DNA of 64,000 nucleotides from Flavobacterium sp. 83 (GTDB taxonomy: Bacteria > Bacteroidota > Bacteroidia > Flavobacteriales > Flavobacteriaceae). Positions 7,469 to 16,090 of the stretch are shown piece by piece. The stretch spans positions 3,472,001 to 3,536,000 of the forward strand of contig NZ_JQMS01000001.1 of NCBI RefSeq assembly GCF_000744835.1, read 5' to 3'. The notes beneath the pieces were generated by a model, which saw nothing but the letters and a program-made list of their open reading frames with translations, searched no databases and had not been told where the DNA came from. The first letter of the stretch is position 1. Every line of letters begins with the position of its first letter. Both the position numbers and the translations under genes were made by a program.

Positions 7469-9859
7469 ATGAATGAAGCCGAAACTAGAGCAGAATTAAT
7501 TGACCCAAAGTTAAAAGCTTGTGGTTGGGGTGTTATAGAAGGATCTAAAATCCTTAGAGAATACAACATAACCGCTGGTAAAATACAAACAGGAGGCACA
7601 AGAAGCAAGAAAATAATTGCTGATTATATCTTGGTTTATAAAGGGATTAAACTCGCTGTTGTGGAAGCTAAAAGCGATAATTTAGGTGTTGGCGAAGGCG
7701 TGGCACAAGCCAAACAATATGCCGAAAAATTAAAACTGGAAACGACTTATTCCAGTAACGGAAAAGAAATTTATAGCATCTGTATGAAAACAGGTGCCGA
7801 AGGTTTAGTAGAAAACTACCTTTCTCCCGATGAACTGTGGAACAAAACATTTGCCGTTCAAAATGAGTGGAGAGAAAAATTTGCTTCCGTTCCCTTTGAA
7901 GACAAAGGAGGTTCTTGGCAATTGCGCTATTACCAGGAAATAGCAGTTAAAAACACCTTGGAAGCATTGGCTAATAACGAGCAACGCATTTTATTGACAT
8001 TAGCCACAGGAACAGGAAAAACAGCCATTGCTTTTCAAATTGCGTGGAAATTATTCCAAACCCGTTGGAATTTAAAGCGTGACGGAAGTCGCAGACCTAG
8101 AATATTGTTTTTAGCAGATAGAAATATACTGGCGGATCAGGCATTCAATTCTTTTTCTGCTTTTCCGGAAGATGCATTAGTACGAATTAACCCCAAAGAA
8201 ATAAGTAAAAAAGGAAGCGTTCCCACTAACGGAAGTATTTTCTTTACCATATTTCAAACCTTTATGAGTGGTACGGATGCCGAGGGAAATCCAGCACCTT
8301 ATTTTGGAGCTTATCCTCCGGATTATTTCGATTTCATTATCATTGATGAGTGTCATCGTGGTGGTGCAAACAATGAGGGAAATTGGAGAGGTATTTTAGA
8401 TTATTTTTCTCCTGCGGTACAATTAGGATTAACGGCTACACCAAAACGAAAAGACAACGTTGATACCTATAAATATTTTGGCGAACCCGTTTATATTTAT
8501 TCACTCAAAGAAGGTATAAATGATGGTTTCCTGACACCATTTAAGGTAAAACGCATTAAGACCACTCTTGATGATTATATCTACACCAGCGACGATAATA
8601 TAATCGAAGGAGAAATTGAAGAGGGAAAACGCTACGAAGAAAAAGATTTCAATAAAATCATTGAAATTAAAGAACGTGAAGCCAAACGGGTAAAAATATT
8701 TATGGATGAAGCCAATCAAAAAGAAAAGGCAATCATCTTTTGCGCTACACAGGAACACGCAGCTGCCGTTCGCGATCTAGTCAATCAATACAAAACTTCC
8801 AAAGACCCTAATTATTGCGTTCGTGTTACGGCCAATGATGGTGAAATTGGCGAACAGTTTTTAAGAGAATTTCAGGATAATGAAAAAATAATACCAACCA
8901 TCCTGACCACTTCTCAAAAACTTTCTACTGGGGTTGATGCTCGAAACATTAGAAACATCGTTTTGATGCGTCCAGTAAATTCAATGATTGAGTTCAAACA
9001 AATCGTAGGTAGAGGAACCCGTTTATTTGACGGCAAAGAGTTTTTTACCATTTATGATTTTGTAGATGCCTACCACCATTTTGCTGACCCGGAATGGGAC
9101 GGAGAACCTATTGAAGAAGAAGTGTGTTTAAATTGTGGTCAATCTCCTTGTGGATGTGATAAACCAATTCCAAAACCTTGCTCAATTTGCGGACAACAAC
9201 CTTGTATTTGTGTGAATGAACCACCACCTCCTTGCCTCAAATGCGAGCAAAGTCCTTGTATTTGCAAAAAGAAAGTAAAGGTTAAATTAAAGAACGGTAA
9301 AGAATTAGAAATCCAACATATGATTTCCACTTCATTCTGGAGTGCCGATGGAACACCAATTTCATCAGAAGAGTTTATGCAAAACTTATTTGGCTCACTT
9401 CCTGATTTTTTCAAAAGCGAAGAGGAATTGCGAACCCTTTGGAGTAACCCGTTAACCCGAAAAACATTGCTGGAGAAATTAGACGAAGCAGGTTTTGGCA
9501 AGGACGAATTAACCACACTTCAAACACTTATTGATGCTGAGAAAAGCGATATTTTTGACGTACTGGAATATGTTTTCAATAGTGATATAAAACCAATTAC
9601 AAGAGAAGAACGAGTAGCAGCAGCACAAGCCACTATTTTTGTATTACTCAACGACAAACAAAAAGAATTTATCGAGTTTGTTTTAAGCAAATACATTGAA
9701 ACGGGTGTAGAAGAACTGGACCAGGAGAAACTACCAATCTTGCTTACCAACAAATACCAATCTTTCGAAGATGCAGGAGCACAATTAGGAGATTTATCGA
9801 AAGTGAGAGAGCTGTTTATAGATTTTCAAAAACATTTATACCAGAGAGGAACGGCGTAG
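7469..9859 (+). CDS. hsdR: Type I restriction endonuclease subunit HsdR with a Cys-rich insert
   Basis: This 796-residue motor/nuclease subunit carries an N-terminal PD-(D/E)xK nuclease (D52, E66-A-K68). A DEAD-type helicase follows, with Walker A ATGTGKT near 179-185 and Walker B DECH at 293-296. The helicase C-terminal half contains VGRGTRL. Residues 553-605 hold three repeats of C-x2-C-x4-C-x-C (CLNCGQSPCGC, CSICGQQPCIC, CLKCEQSPCIC), likely metal-binding knuckles. They separate the motor from a C-terminal helical domain that would contact HsdM/HsdS. Such an insert is not part of the standard HsdR description. The frame stays open for 43 more codons after the TAG stop (to 9991). Confidence 0.93.
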   Translation: MNEAETRAELIDPKLKACGWGVIEGSKILREYNITAGKIQTGGTRSKKIIADYILVYKGIKLAVVEAKSDNLGVGEGVAQAKQYAEKLKLETTYSSNGKEIYSICMKTGAEGLVENYLSPDELWNKTFAVQNEWREKFASVPFEDKGGSWQLRYYQEIAVKNTLEALANNEQRILLTLATGTGKTAIAFQIAWKLFQTRWNLKRDGSRRPRILFLADRNILADQAFNSFSAFPEDALVRINPKEISKKGSVPTNGSIFFTIFQTFMSGTDAEGNPAPYFGAYPPDYFDFIIIDECHRGGANNEGNWRGILDYFSPAVQLGLTATPKRKDNVDTYKYFGEPVYIYSLKEGINDGFLTPFKVKRIKTTLDDYIYTSDDNIIEGEIEEGKRYEEKDFNKIIEIKEREAKRVKIFMDEANQKEKAIIFCATQEHAAAVRDLVNQYKTSKDPNYCVRVTANDGEIGEQFLREFQDNEKIIPTILTTSQKLSTGVDARNIRNIVLMRPVNSMIEFKQIVGRGTRLFDGKEFFTIYDFVDAYHHFADPEWDGEPIEEEVCLNCGQSPCGCDKPIPKPCSICGQQPCICVNEPPPPCLKCEQSPCICKKKVKVKLKNGKELEIQHMISTSFWSADGTPISSEEFMQNLFGSLPDFFKSEEELRTLWSNPLTRKTLLEKLDEAGFGKDELTTLQTLIDAEKSDIFDVLEYVFNSDIKPITREERVAAAQATIFVLLNDKQKEFIEFVLSKYIETGVEELDQEKLPILLTNKYQSFEDAGAQLGDLSKVRELFIDFQKHLYQRGTA

Positions 9860-9991
9860 TTAATTACAGAAGATACGGTTAAATTACTCAAGAGTTATAA
9901 AAGCAATGAAGTAAATGGAGGAATAGTAATTAATAAGTTAGTGGCAAAACTACCTGAACCGATAAACCAAGACAATGGCAGACAAAATTAA
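9860..9991 (+). other. Open in-frame stretch after the HsdR stop
   Basis: After the HsdR TAG the same frame continues to a TAA at 9989-9991. It encodes a protein-like run with TEDTVKLLKSYKSNEV and VINKLVAKLPEPINQ, and overlaps the start of the next gene. It may be the remnant of a longer HsdR tail or of a small deleted gene. Composition resembles coding sequence, but 43 codons in AT-rich DNA are weak evidence. Confidence 0.3.
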
Positions 9992-12260
9992 AACAAAAAT
10001 TCAATGTCAAAACATTGCACCTATTGAAAATTTGACGAGAGAAATTTCTTCAAACTCTCTGAAATTTGGTGTGTTTGCAAACAATGGTAGTGGAAAAACA
10101 TTCATTAGTAGACTTTTTAGACTTACAGAAAAATCAACGGAACTTGAATTAGAACTTGATGGCACAAGTCCAACTGACAAACTAATCTCAATTGGAAAAG
10201 ACAGTGGTAAAATTGCCTTTTCAATTACTGACAAAGATGGAATTGTTCAAGAAACTTTCAATATTGAAATAAATAAAGGACAAATTCCTATCTTACCAGT
10301 AACAAAATACCTTTATCACACTTTTAACCAAGATTATGTTGAAGAAAATATAAGAGCATTAAGCTATGAGAAAGATAGTGAAATAGAAGGTTTTATTTTA
10401 GGTAAAATAAATATTGACTTAAAAGACGATGAAGAGAAACTTGCAAAAATAGAAAAAGAAGGCAAGGAATTAACTCAACAAATAGAAAAAGAAATACGAA
10501 CTTATGTAGAAGAAAATATAAATGACATAAGAGATATTAAACGTTTAGGGGATTATAAAATTCTTGATTATTCAAACATTGTCAATAGCATCGATAATGA
10601 AACATTCCAAATTGAAAAAACTTTTGAAGGACTACTTGAGGATTATAATAAAATCAAGTCAGTTCCTGAAAATTTGATAGACATTGTTGAAATTGAAAAA
10701 TTGAACATTGATATAAATTTATTAAGCGATATAAGAGAAAATTGCTCTAAAGAATATAGTTTAAGCTCATTAGCAGAAGAGTTCAAGAAAAAAATAAAAG
10801 ATAAACAGGATTTCGTTGAAATTGGAATGGAACTGTTGTCAAAAAAAGAGCAAAATGCTAATTGTCCATTTTGTGAGCAAGAATTAAAAGATACTGCAAT
10901 TGAATTAATTGACAATTACACTAAATATATAAACGATACTGAAGCAAAAACAATAAAGCAATTTAAAAACTATGTCGAAATAGTAAATAAGCAAATAGTA
11001 ATTTTAAACAATACCGAAATAAACAATACGAAAAGAATTAATGAATACAATATTTTCAAAACCAAATATATTCCCTCTTGTGAAGAAATAGAGTTAGTTA
11101 ACATTGATATTTCCAATCTTAAAAAGATTTTAGATGGTTTAATAGCCATTTTAGATGCAAAAACAAAAAATATTCAAGTAAATATTGATATTAGCGAAGA
11201 ATTAATTCAATCAATTGAAAAAAATCAAACAATTTTAAATGGCAATATTGAAGCTAACAATATTGAAATAAATTCTATTAATGCAAAGAAAAATAGAATA
11301 GGAGAAGAAAACAAAGCAGTTAGAAGAGATATTATAAGAAGTACATTTAATCATCTTATAGAAACTCACAAAACAAATATCAAAAGTTCCAACAAACTAC
11401 GAAACGAATATCAAAATTTAAAAGCTGAAATAAAGAAAAAGCAGGAACAACAAAAAGTTAGCAAGAAAGACAAAGTTGCATCCACAATTAAAAAGGTTTT
11501 GAATTATTTTTTCGCTGAAAAATATACATTGGATGAAGAAACATTTAGATTAATTTTCCATAAAAATATTTTAGAGAAAAATCAAGCAAAAAACATATTA
11601 AGTGAAGGCGAGAAAAATATTGTTGCTTTTGCATACTATATCGGAGATACTCACTTAAAAATTGAAAACGAAGATGATTACACAAAATTATTCTTTGTAA
11701 TTGACGATCCTATTTCAAGTATGGATTTTTCACACGTTTATACTTTGTGTGGTGTAATTAGGGATATTGGCAAAATTATTGACAAAATTGAAAGAGAACG
11801 ATTATTGATATTCACTCATAACAATGATTTTATGAGAGTTTTGGCTTCCAACAATATTGTTGACAAAAAATTATTATTAAAAAATAGCGAATTAAAAGAC
11901 TTCAACAATAACTTGACCGTTCCATATATTCATCATTTGATGGATGTTTATAAAATTGCCAGAAAAGGAACTGACCCATCACATACCACTGCAAATTCAA
12001 TTAGACATATCATAGAAACGTTGACTAAATTTGAGCGAATAGATATTTCAACAGACAGTATTGCGGAATACATTAAAGAGAATATCCCAACAGACACAAA
12101 ATCCTACACCTTAATAAATGACTTATCACACGGTGGTTGGAGGACGGAACAAGCACCAATAACAGACGAGGATTACACAGACATTTGCGAAACAATTTTA
12201 AAACATATCGAAAAAGAGTATAACGGGCAAGTAGAATATTGCAAAAAGGTTTGCGAATAG
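9975..12260 (+). CDS. RloC-like anticodon-nuclease candidate: zinc-hook AAA ATPase
   Basis: This 761-residue AAA_13/SMC-like ATPase has Walker A NNGSGKT (about 35-42), long coiled coils, and a zinc-hook CPFC at residues 297-300 near the middle. The ABC signature region is LSEGEKNIVAF and Walker B is VIDDPISSMD (about 575-585). Its C-terminal domain carries R677-x3-E681 followed by H719 in DLSHGG. That spacing resembles the Arg-Glu-His triad of PrrC/RloC anticodon nucleases (R-x3-E with His about 32-38 residues on). RloC proteins are linked to type I R-M loci, as here, and cut tRNA when DNA damage or restriction fails. Family size agrees. The catalytic assignment is inference. Confidence 0.7.
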   Translation: MADKIKTKIQCQNIAPIENLTREISSNSLKFGVFANNGSGKTFISRLFRLTEKSTELELELDGTSPTDKLISIGKDSGKIAFSITDKDGIVQETFNIEINKGQIPILPVTKYLYHTFNQDYVEENIRALSYEKDSEIEGFILGKINIDLKDDEEKLAKIEKEGKELTQQIEKEIRTYVEENINDIRDIKRLGDYKILDYSNIVNSIDNETFQIEKTFEGLLEDYNKIKSVPENLIDIVEIEKLNIDINLLSDIRENCSKEYSLSSLAEEFKKKIKDKQDFVEIGMELLSKKEQNANCPFCEQELKDTAIELIDNYTKYINDTEAKTIKQFKNYVEIVNKQIVILNNTEINNTKRINEYNIFKTKYIPSCEEIELVNIDISNLKKILDGLIAILDAKTKNIQVNIDISEELIQSIEKNQTILNGNIEANNIEINSINAKKNRIGEENKAVRRDIIRSTFNHLIETHKTNIKSSNKLRNEYQNLKAEIKKKQEQQKVSKKDKVASTIKKVLNYFFAEKYTLDEETFRLIFHKNILEKNQAKNILSEGEKNIVAFAYYIGDTHLKIENEDDYTKLFFVIDDPISSMDFSHVYTLCGVIRDIGKIIDKIERERLLIFTHNNDFMRVLASNNIVDKKLLLKNSELKDFNNNLTVPYIHHLMDVYKIARKGTDPSHTTANSIRHIIETLTKFERIDISTDSIAEYIKENIPTDTKSYTLINDLSHGGWRTEQAPITDEDYTDICETILKHIEKEYNGQVEYCKKVCE

Positions 12261-12499
12261 AAAAAACCTGTCACTAATAAGGGTTTGCGTCAGATGGACT
12301 GATGTGCAAACTTGAAACCTTGTGCACCTATTCAAGTTCATCACTAGTAGACAGTTTTGTACTCTAAAACCAGCCTGAACACAAAGCCTGAACGCAAAGC
12401 TATGTCGGACAGTGCATACGCTAAATTAAGAAAATAATATAGAATTAAACATTTTACGTTTTTAATAACGGATAGAAATTTTACCAAAAAGCTACGAAT
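12261..12499. repeat. Structured intergenic segment with small hairpins
   Basis: This gap holds GTTTGC..TCAG / CTGA..GCAAAC (around 12280-12312) and CTTGAA / TTCAAG (around 12313-12334). A direct repeat, AAGCCTGAAC / AAAGCCTGAAC, lies near 12382-12400. Its base composition is less AT-rich than its neighbours. Similar structured spacers follow the next two defence genes, which suggests cassette-like insertion boundaries. No promoter motif was identified with confidence. Confidence 0.4.
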
Positions 12500-13483
12500 A
12501 TGACGGCAAAAAGGAAAACGCAAATATTTATCACGGTTTCGGCTATTTTAGTTGGACTTATTCACTTATTTTTTCCAAACCTAAAAATAGATGCTATTTT
12601 TATTACACTAATAATTATTGCAATAATACCGTGGCTTGAACCTCTTTTAAAATCGGTTGAATTACCAGGCGGACTTAAAGTTGAATTTCAAGATTTCAAA
12701 AAATTAGAAGAAGAAGCAATAAAAGCAGGTCTAATTAAAAGTGATGGAAAAACAGAAATAAAAGAAATCACTACAACAAATTCAGATACATTTTCCTTTA
12801 TTGAAATTGCAGAACAGAATGAAGAATTAGCTTTAGTTGGATTTAGAATTGAAATTGAAAAAAGATTAAGGAGTTTAGCAGATAAATATAGTATTGAAAG
12901 TAACAGATATTCTGTGACAAGATTAATTGAGGCATTAGCAAAAGAAGAAATTTTGACAATTGCAGAGAAAACTTCATTATTAGACATAATTAGCACTTTA
13001 AACAAAGCTTCACACGGAATGGAATATGACCAAAGAAGTGCTAATTGGGTAATTGAAAATGGACCAAAGATTTTGGATAGTTTGGATGAAAAATTAGAAG
13101 TTCGTGGTGGGCGTATTTCACTTGGAAGCACAGATGAAAAAGCTCATTGGATAGATAAATCCTTTGATAATTGTGAATGGACAACCAACTACGAATGGGG
13201 AGAGTCCATTAAAACCCATTCAGACTTATGGGAAAAAGAAATGAACCGAATTTATCAATCTTTACTTGTAAAACTTAAAGAACCTCAAAAGAAGAAATTA
13301 ATTAAAACACAATCAAATTGGCTAAATCAAATAGAGCTGGAAAAGGACTTTATTTATTCATTTGAAGATTTACATTTAAAAATTGGTAGTGGCGGAATAT
13401 CTGCCTCAGCAATGAATTTTATGAACAAAATACGTGAACGAACACTGGAACTTGAAGAAGTTCTAAATAGACTGACTGATTGA
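12500..13483 (+). CDS. Membrane-anchored protein with an LprI-like C-terminal domain
   Basis: This 327-residue protein starts with two hydrophobic segments (about residues 8-26 and 30-48), then a soluble middle with EIEKRLRSLADKY and ASHGMEYDQRSANWV, a helical arrangement like DUF4145/HEPN-type domains. The C-terminal third (about 230-325) has the LprI/DUF1311 pattern WEKEMNRIYQSLLVKL..PQKKKLIKTQSNWLNQ. LprI proteins were named as lysozyme inhibitors, but most have unknown roles. No signal-peptide cleavage site is seen. Location between RloC-like and Abi_C genes suggests a defence role, which remains unproven. Confidence 0.65.
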   Translation: MTAKRKTQIFITVSAILVGLIHLFFPNLKIDAIFITLIIIAIIPWLEPLLKSVELPGGLKVEFQDFKKLEEEAIKAGLIKSDGKTEIKEITTTNSDTFSFIEIAEQNEELALVGFRIEIEKRLRSLADKYSIESNRYSVTRLIEALAKEEILTIAEKTSLLDIISTLNKASHGMEYDQRSANWVIENGPKILDSLDEKLEVRGGRISLGSTDEKAHWIDKSFDNCEWTTNYEWGESIKTHSDLWEKEMNRIYQSLLVKLKEPQKKKLIKTQSNWLNQIELEKDFIYSFEDLHLKIGSGGISASAMNFMNKIRERTLELEEVLNRLTD

Positions 13484-13583
13484 AATAAATTATTTCATCT
13501 TGCATTTATCCGCAAAAAAAGAAAAATACTAAGATTAAAAACTGCGTTAGGCTGTTAAGTTCAAGTTGAAAAAAACATTTAAA

Positions 13584-14405
13584 ATGGCAAACCTCACATA
13601 TATTGAAAAATCTACTATTGAAACATTTCTCGGTATGAAAACTGGCTATGTTATGGATTTTTCAGACAGAACATTTCAGGAATTTGTTTTTGAAGTTACT
13701 GGCTACTATATTGATAATGAAAAATATCACTACAATTCTAATTCAAAAGCCAACAGACTACGGGCTTTTATAAAAATCGAATCCGATTATATTTTCGGAA
13801 AACTACTTTCTGCATTTTGCGAATACTGGTTATCTAAAGTTCATAGAGGAGAAATAGACTATCGAGGAGAGGAAAAAACGTACGAAGAATGTGTTAAAAT
13901 TTCGGAACGTCTAAAACAAGAAAGTATTGTAGAAAATATCGATGCAATACAAGCGAATTCAGACGACAAAGATTTTAATTTATTGGCAAAGTCTATTAAA
14001 GAGAGTATTGAGAAAAATGAACCCGAAGTTGCACTCGACCGCCTTCATACTTTTGTTGTCAAATATGTCAGACAACTTTGTGTCAATCACAATCTTAATT
14101 ATGTTAAAGATGAGCCAATAAATAGTCTATTTGGTAAGTATGTAAAGCACTTAATTGCGAGTAAACTGATTGACTCAATTATGGCTGAAAAGATATTAAG
14201 ATTTTCGATTAATATTATTGATGCTTTTAATGATGTTAGAAATAATAAAAGTTTTGCACACGATAATCCCATTTTAAATTATAACGAAAGCATTTTGATT
14301 TTCAATAATATTTCAAATACTATAAAGTTCATTGAAACTATTGAAACCAAAATTTTAAAATCTAAAGATCCTCAAGAAGTGGATTGGTCTGATTTACCAT
14401 TCTAA
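13584..14405 (+). CDS. Abi_C-family abortive infection protein (HEPN motif)
   Basis: The protein has 273 residues from the ATG at 13584; a TTG six codons upstream is possible. The N-terminal half matches the DNA/RNA-binding-like part of this family (DRTFQEFVFEVTGYYI, SKANRLRAFIKIES). The C-terminal Abi_C domain ends with the HEPN ribonuclease pattern R219-NNKSFA-H226. HEPN toxins of abortive infection cut RNA after phage entry and stop growth. It stands alone downstream of the LprI-like gene with its own spacer, consistent with a separately acquired defence gene. The trigger is unknown. Confidence 0.8.
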   Translation: MANLTYIEKSTIETFLGMKTGYVMDFSDRTFQEFVFEVTGYYIDNEKYHYNSNSKANRLRAFIKIESDYIFGKLLSAFCEYWLSKVHRGEIDYRGEEKTYEECVKISERLKQESIVENIDAIQANSDDKDFNLLAKSIKESIEKNEPEVALDRLHTFVVKYVRQLCVNHNLNYVKDEPINSLFGKYVKHLIASKLIDSIMAEKILRFSINIIDAFNDVRNNKSFAHDNPILNYNESILIFNNISNTIKFIETIETKILKSKDPQEVDWSDLPF

Positions 14406-15249
14406 TATGAAAACAACTAAAAAACAACAAAGATTTCTAGCGTTTTAGTGTTCCAAATTTAAACCTTAAAAGTCATTATCTCATTCACCTGCACAAAACT
14501 TTCATTTAGTCCAAGTATTCCTAAACTCAAGTCTTTGTTTGCTTCATTTCACTAATAACTGTAAAAAAGAAATAGGAACGCTATCGCTGACCTTTTTGCG
14601 CCCACCCAAGCCAACGCTCTGCCAACGCTCCTGTGTTTTTGGCTTTTGCCAACGCTATAACAGCACATTGCTTTTTTATTAGATTCTACTATTGATTTTT
14701 TGGTTTAATAGAAAAAGTAATAAGCTGTTTCCCAACGCTCGAAAGCCAAAAACACCCCCAAGCTATGTTACATAATGAAGGCAACATTATAGGTCAAGCG
14801 CCCCGAACCCCGGGGCACTCGCACTATAATTTCATTATGTAAAATAGCCGCCACAGCCAACGCACCCACCCGAAATAGGAACTATATTTGCATTGTTTTT
14901 TGAAGATGCCATACCGTATCGCAACAACTTTTTTACTGAATACTACACCCTGAATACCGAACACTATTCTGGCATCCTCAAAAATCAAATTTCCCCACAA
15001 GAGTATCGTTTTTTATTTGCCACCACCTCCCCAGTAATTGCTTTTCCAAAAAGCTGATGCCATACCAGTCTTATTGATACCTATTTGAAGTTGGAAGCAT
15101 TATCTTTCTTTCATAAGTCTGGCATCAACTTTTCCAGGAAAGCAATCAGAAAAATCCAAATAAGCAAATAGAAAAACGATACACTTGTTTCGCTGCTGCC
15201 AACGCACTAGGAAAGTTCAGTTGGGGAAATCTTCCATTTCCCCAAACCC
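14406..15249. repeat. 844-bp non-coding stretch with CAACGC motifs and large hairpins
   Basis: No convincing gene is present. At least six CCAACGC or GCCAACGC motifs occur between about 14,610 and 15,215. An 87-nt three-tier hairpin lies at 14762-14848: GCTATGTTACATAATGAA with TTCATTATGTAAAATAGC outside, ATTATAG/CTATAAT in the middle, GCCCCG/CGGGGC at the tip. Two further long imperfect hairpins with TGATGCCATACC-type arms follow (about 14,895-14,983 and 15,000-15,185). The region is GC-richer than its surroundings and separates the defence genes from the minus-strand operon. Such folding DNA could be recombination sites, an RNA, or a transfer origin. Confidence 0.6.
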
Positions 15250-15335
15250 CTATGGATGCAATTTTTTTTGAAAGAATGCCACAAAACCCGATTCCAAAAG
15301 AAAACCCCTCAAAGGCATTCTCTCAAAAAAAACAG
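14895..15335. repeat. Three successive hairpins with related GATGCC/GGCATC arms
   Basis: Hairpin A (about 14,898-14,983) has arms TTTTTGAAGATGCCA and TGGCATCCTCAAAAA. Hairpin B (about 15,003-15,182) has nested arms: GTATCGTTTTTTATTTGC with GCAAATAGAAAAACGATAC outside, and ATTGCTTTTCC..GATGCCA with TGGCATC..GGAAAGCAAT inside. Hairpin C (about 15,259-15,333) has TTTTTTTGAAAGAATGCC and GGCATTCTCTCAAAAAAA. All three share the TGCC/GGCA core next to A/T tracts, so they look like diverged copies of one inverted-repeat unit. The third overlaps the 3' part of the small minus-strand ORF. Confidence 0.55.
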
Positions 15336-15516
15336 CTCCGATTCCTCCCTTATCCGAATGACCTCTGTCAAATTTGAAGTTTGGGGCTTCCTTGGATTTC
15401 TTTTTCCGATAAACCAACACAATTTTGATTGACAAATGAAAGCCATATAACCCCAACATAAGTGCAATATATTCCGCCCACTTAAATAAATCGAAGAAAA
15501 GCAAAGCAATTCCCAT
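15250..15516 (-). CDS. Small putative membrane protein
   Basis: An 88-codon minus-strand ORF has an N-terminal hydrophobic stretch (MGIALLFFDLF, ALMLGLYGFHLSIKIVLVY) followed by the basic run RKKKSKEAP. That looks like a one- or two-pass membrane protein with a positive cytoplasmic edge. Its last third overlaps hairpin C, so the real gene may be shorter or decayed. It lies beyond the terminator of the upstream minus-strand operon and would need its own promoter. An overlapping frame (15309-15548) is judged less likely. Confidence 0.4.
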   Translation of the reverse strand: MGIALLFFDLFKWAEYIALMLGLYGFHLSIKIVLVYRKKKSKEAPNFKFDRGHSDKGGIGAVFFERMPLRGFLLESGFVAFFQKKLHP

Positions 15517-15536
15517 TTATTAAGGGCTAAAAACAA

Positions 15537-15561
15537 AAAAAGCCCCAAATTATGGGGCTTT
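15537..15561 (-). terminator. Terminator of the minus-strand MARQKG/DUF5675 operon
   Basis: AAAGCCCCA and TGGGGCTTT form a 9-bp GC-rich stem followed on the minus strand by a run of T. It lies 22 bases behind the stop of the holin-like gene and closes the operon. Confidence 0.8.
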
Positions 15562-15582
15562 CAAGTAGGTTATTAACCGTTT

Positions 15583-15825
15583 TTAAGGATTTATTTTCGG
15601 TTCTTCTTCCGATTTTACAGCAGTTTGAGAAACCACTGAAATAATGCTACCGCCCAGGACCAAATAACCAGCAGCCGAAACCAATCCGACAGGTAAAGCA
15701 ATAGGCGAAGCGATGATAATTCCGCCAACAGATGCCAAAGCAATACCAACAGTTCTCAAAATTTTAAACCATTTTGGAGTTGGTGCCAGTGTTCTATCTA
15801 CGACATTCATATTTTTATTTTTCAT
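15583..15825 (-). CDS. Small holin-like membrane protein
   Basis: This 80-residue protein has a polar N-terminus, then two closely spaced hydrophobic segments rich in Gly, Ala, Ile and Val (TVGIALASVGGIIIASPIAL and AAGYLVLGGSIISVVSQTAV). It ends in a charged tail. Size and layout resemble phage holins, but no family is recognised. It overlaps the preceding gene by 11 bases and is the last gene of a minus-strand operon whose second gene is a DUF5675 protein. Together they could be a lysis or export unit. That is inference. Confidence 0.65.
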   Translation of the reverse strand: MKNKNMNVVDRTLAPTPKWFKILRTVGIALASVGGIIIASPIALPVGLVSAAGYLVLGGSIISVVSQTAVKSEEEPKINP

Positions 15826-16078
15826 AATCTTGATTTTTTAAAATTGTTAATTCAATGTTATTCACTCTTTTTTCTAAGTATTCTACTTTTTGGTTCAGTA
15901 AATCGTTACCACTTTTGAACTCGGTTTTGATGATTAAAGCCATTGTTTTTACTTCAACCAAATCTTTTTCCATACTCTTAAAATCGGTGTGTAATTGCTT
16001 GATAAAATAAGCCACAACCGAGAGTAACAAAGTGATAAGTGTTCCAAAAAGTACCGTGATGTTATTGATATTTTCCAT
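15815..16078 (-). CDS. Small membrane-anchored coiled-coil protein
   Basis: This 87-residue protein has one N-terminal transmembrane helix (residues about 8-25, VLFGTLITLLLSVVAYFI). About 55 residues of amphipathic coiled coil follow (SMEKDLVEVKTMALII, NQKVEYLEKRVNNIEL). The layout matches Rz-like spanins, holin partners and similar phage lysis accessories, but no family assignment is possible. It starts 12 bases behind the DUF5675 gene and its end overlaps the holin-like gene, so translation is probably coupled. Confidence 0.65.
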   Translation of the reverse strand: MENINNITVLFGTLITLLLSVVAYFIKQLHTDFKSMEKDLVEVKTMALIIKTEFKSGNDLLNQKVEYLEKRVNNIELTILKNQDYEK

Positions 16079-16090
16079 TGTTTGGACTTT

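Noticed and set aside
9139..9516. 125-codon minus-strand ORF opposite hsdR
   Set aside because: It is a shadow of the Cys-rich HsdR insert.
14600..15220. True integron attC array
   Set aside because: The CAACGC motifs are suggestive, but paired R'/R'' core sites in the right order could not be shown and no integrase is visible.
14400..15350. Retron or group II intron as explanation for the long hairpins
   Set aside because: No reverse transcriptase or intron-encoded protein is encoded nearby.
15309..15548. 79-codon minus-strand ORF overlapping the small membrane-protein ORF
   Set aside because: Its composition is erratic (many Cys, Trp, Ser), and the other frame has a clear hydrophobic-then-basic layout.
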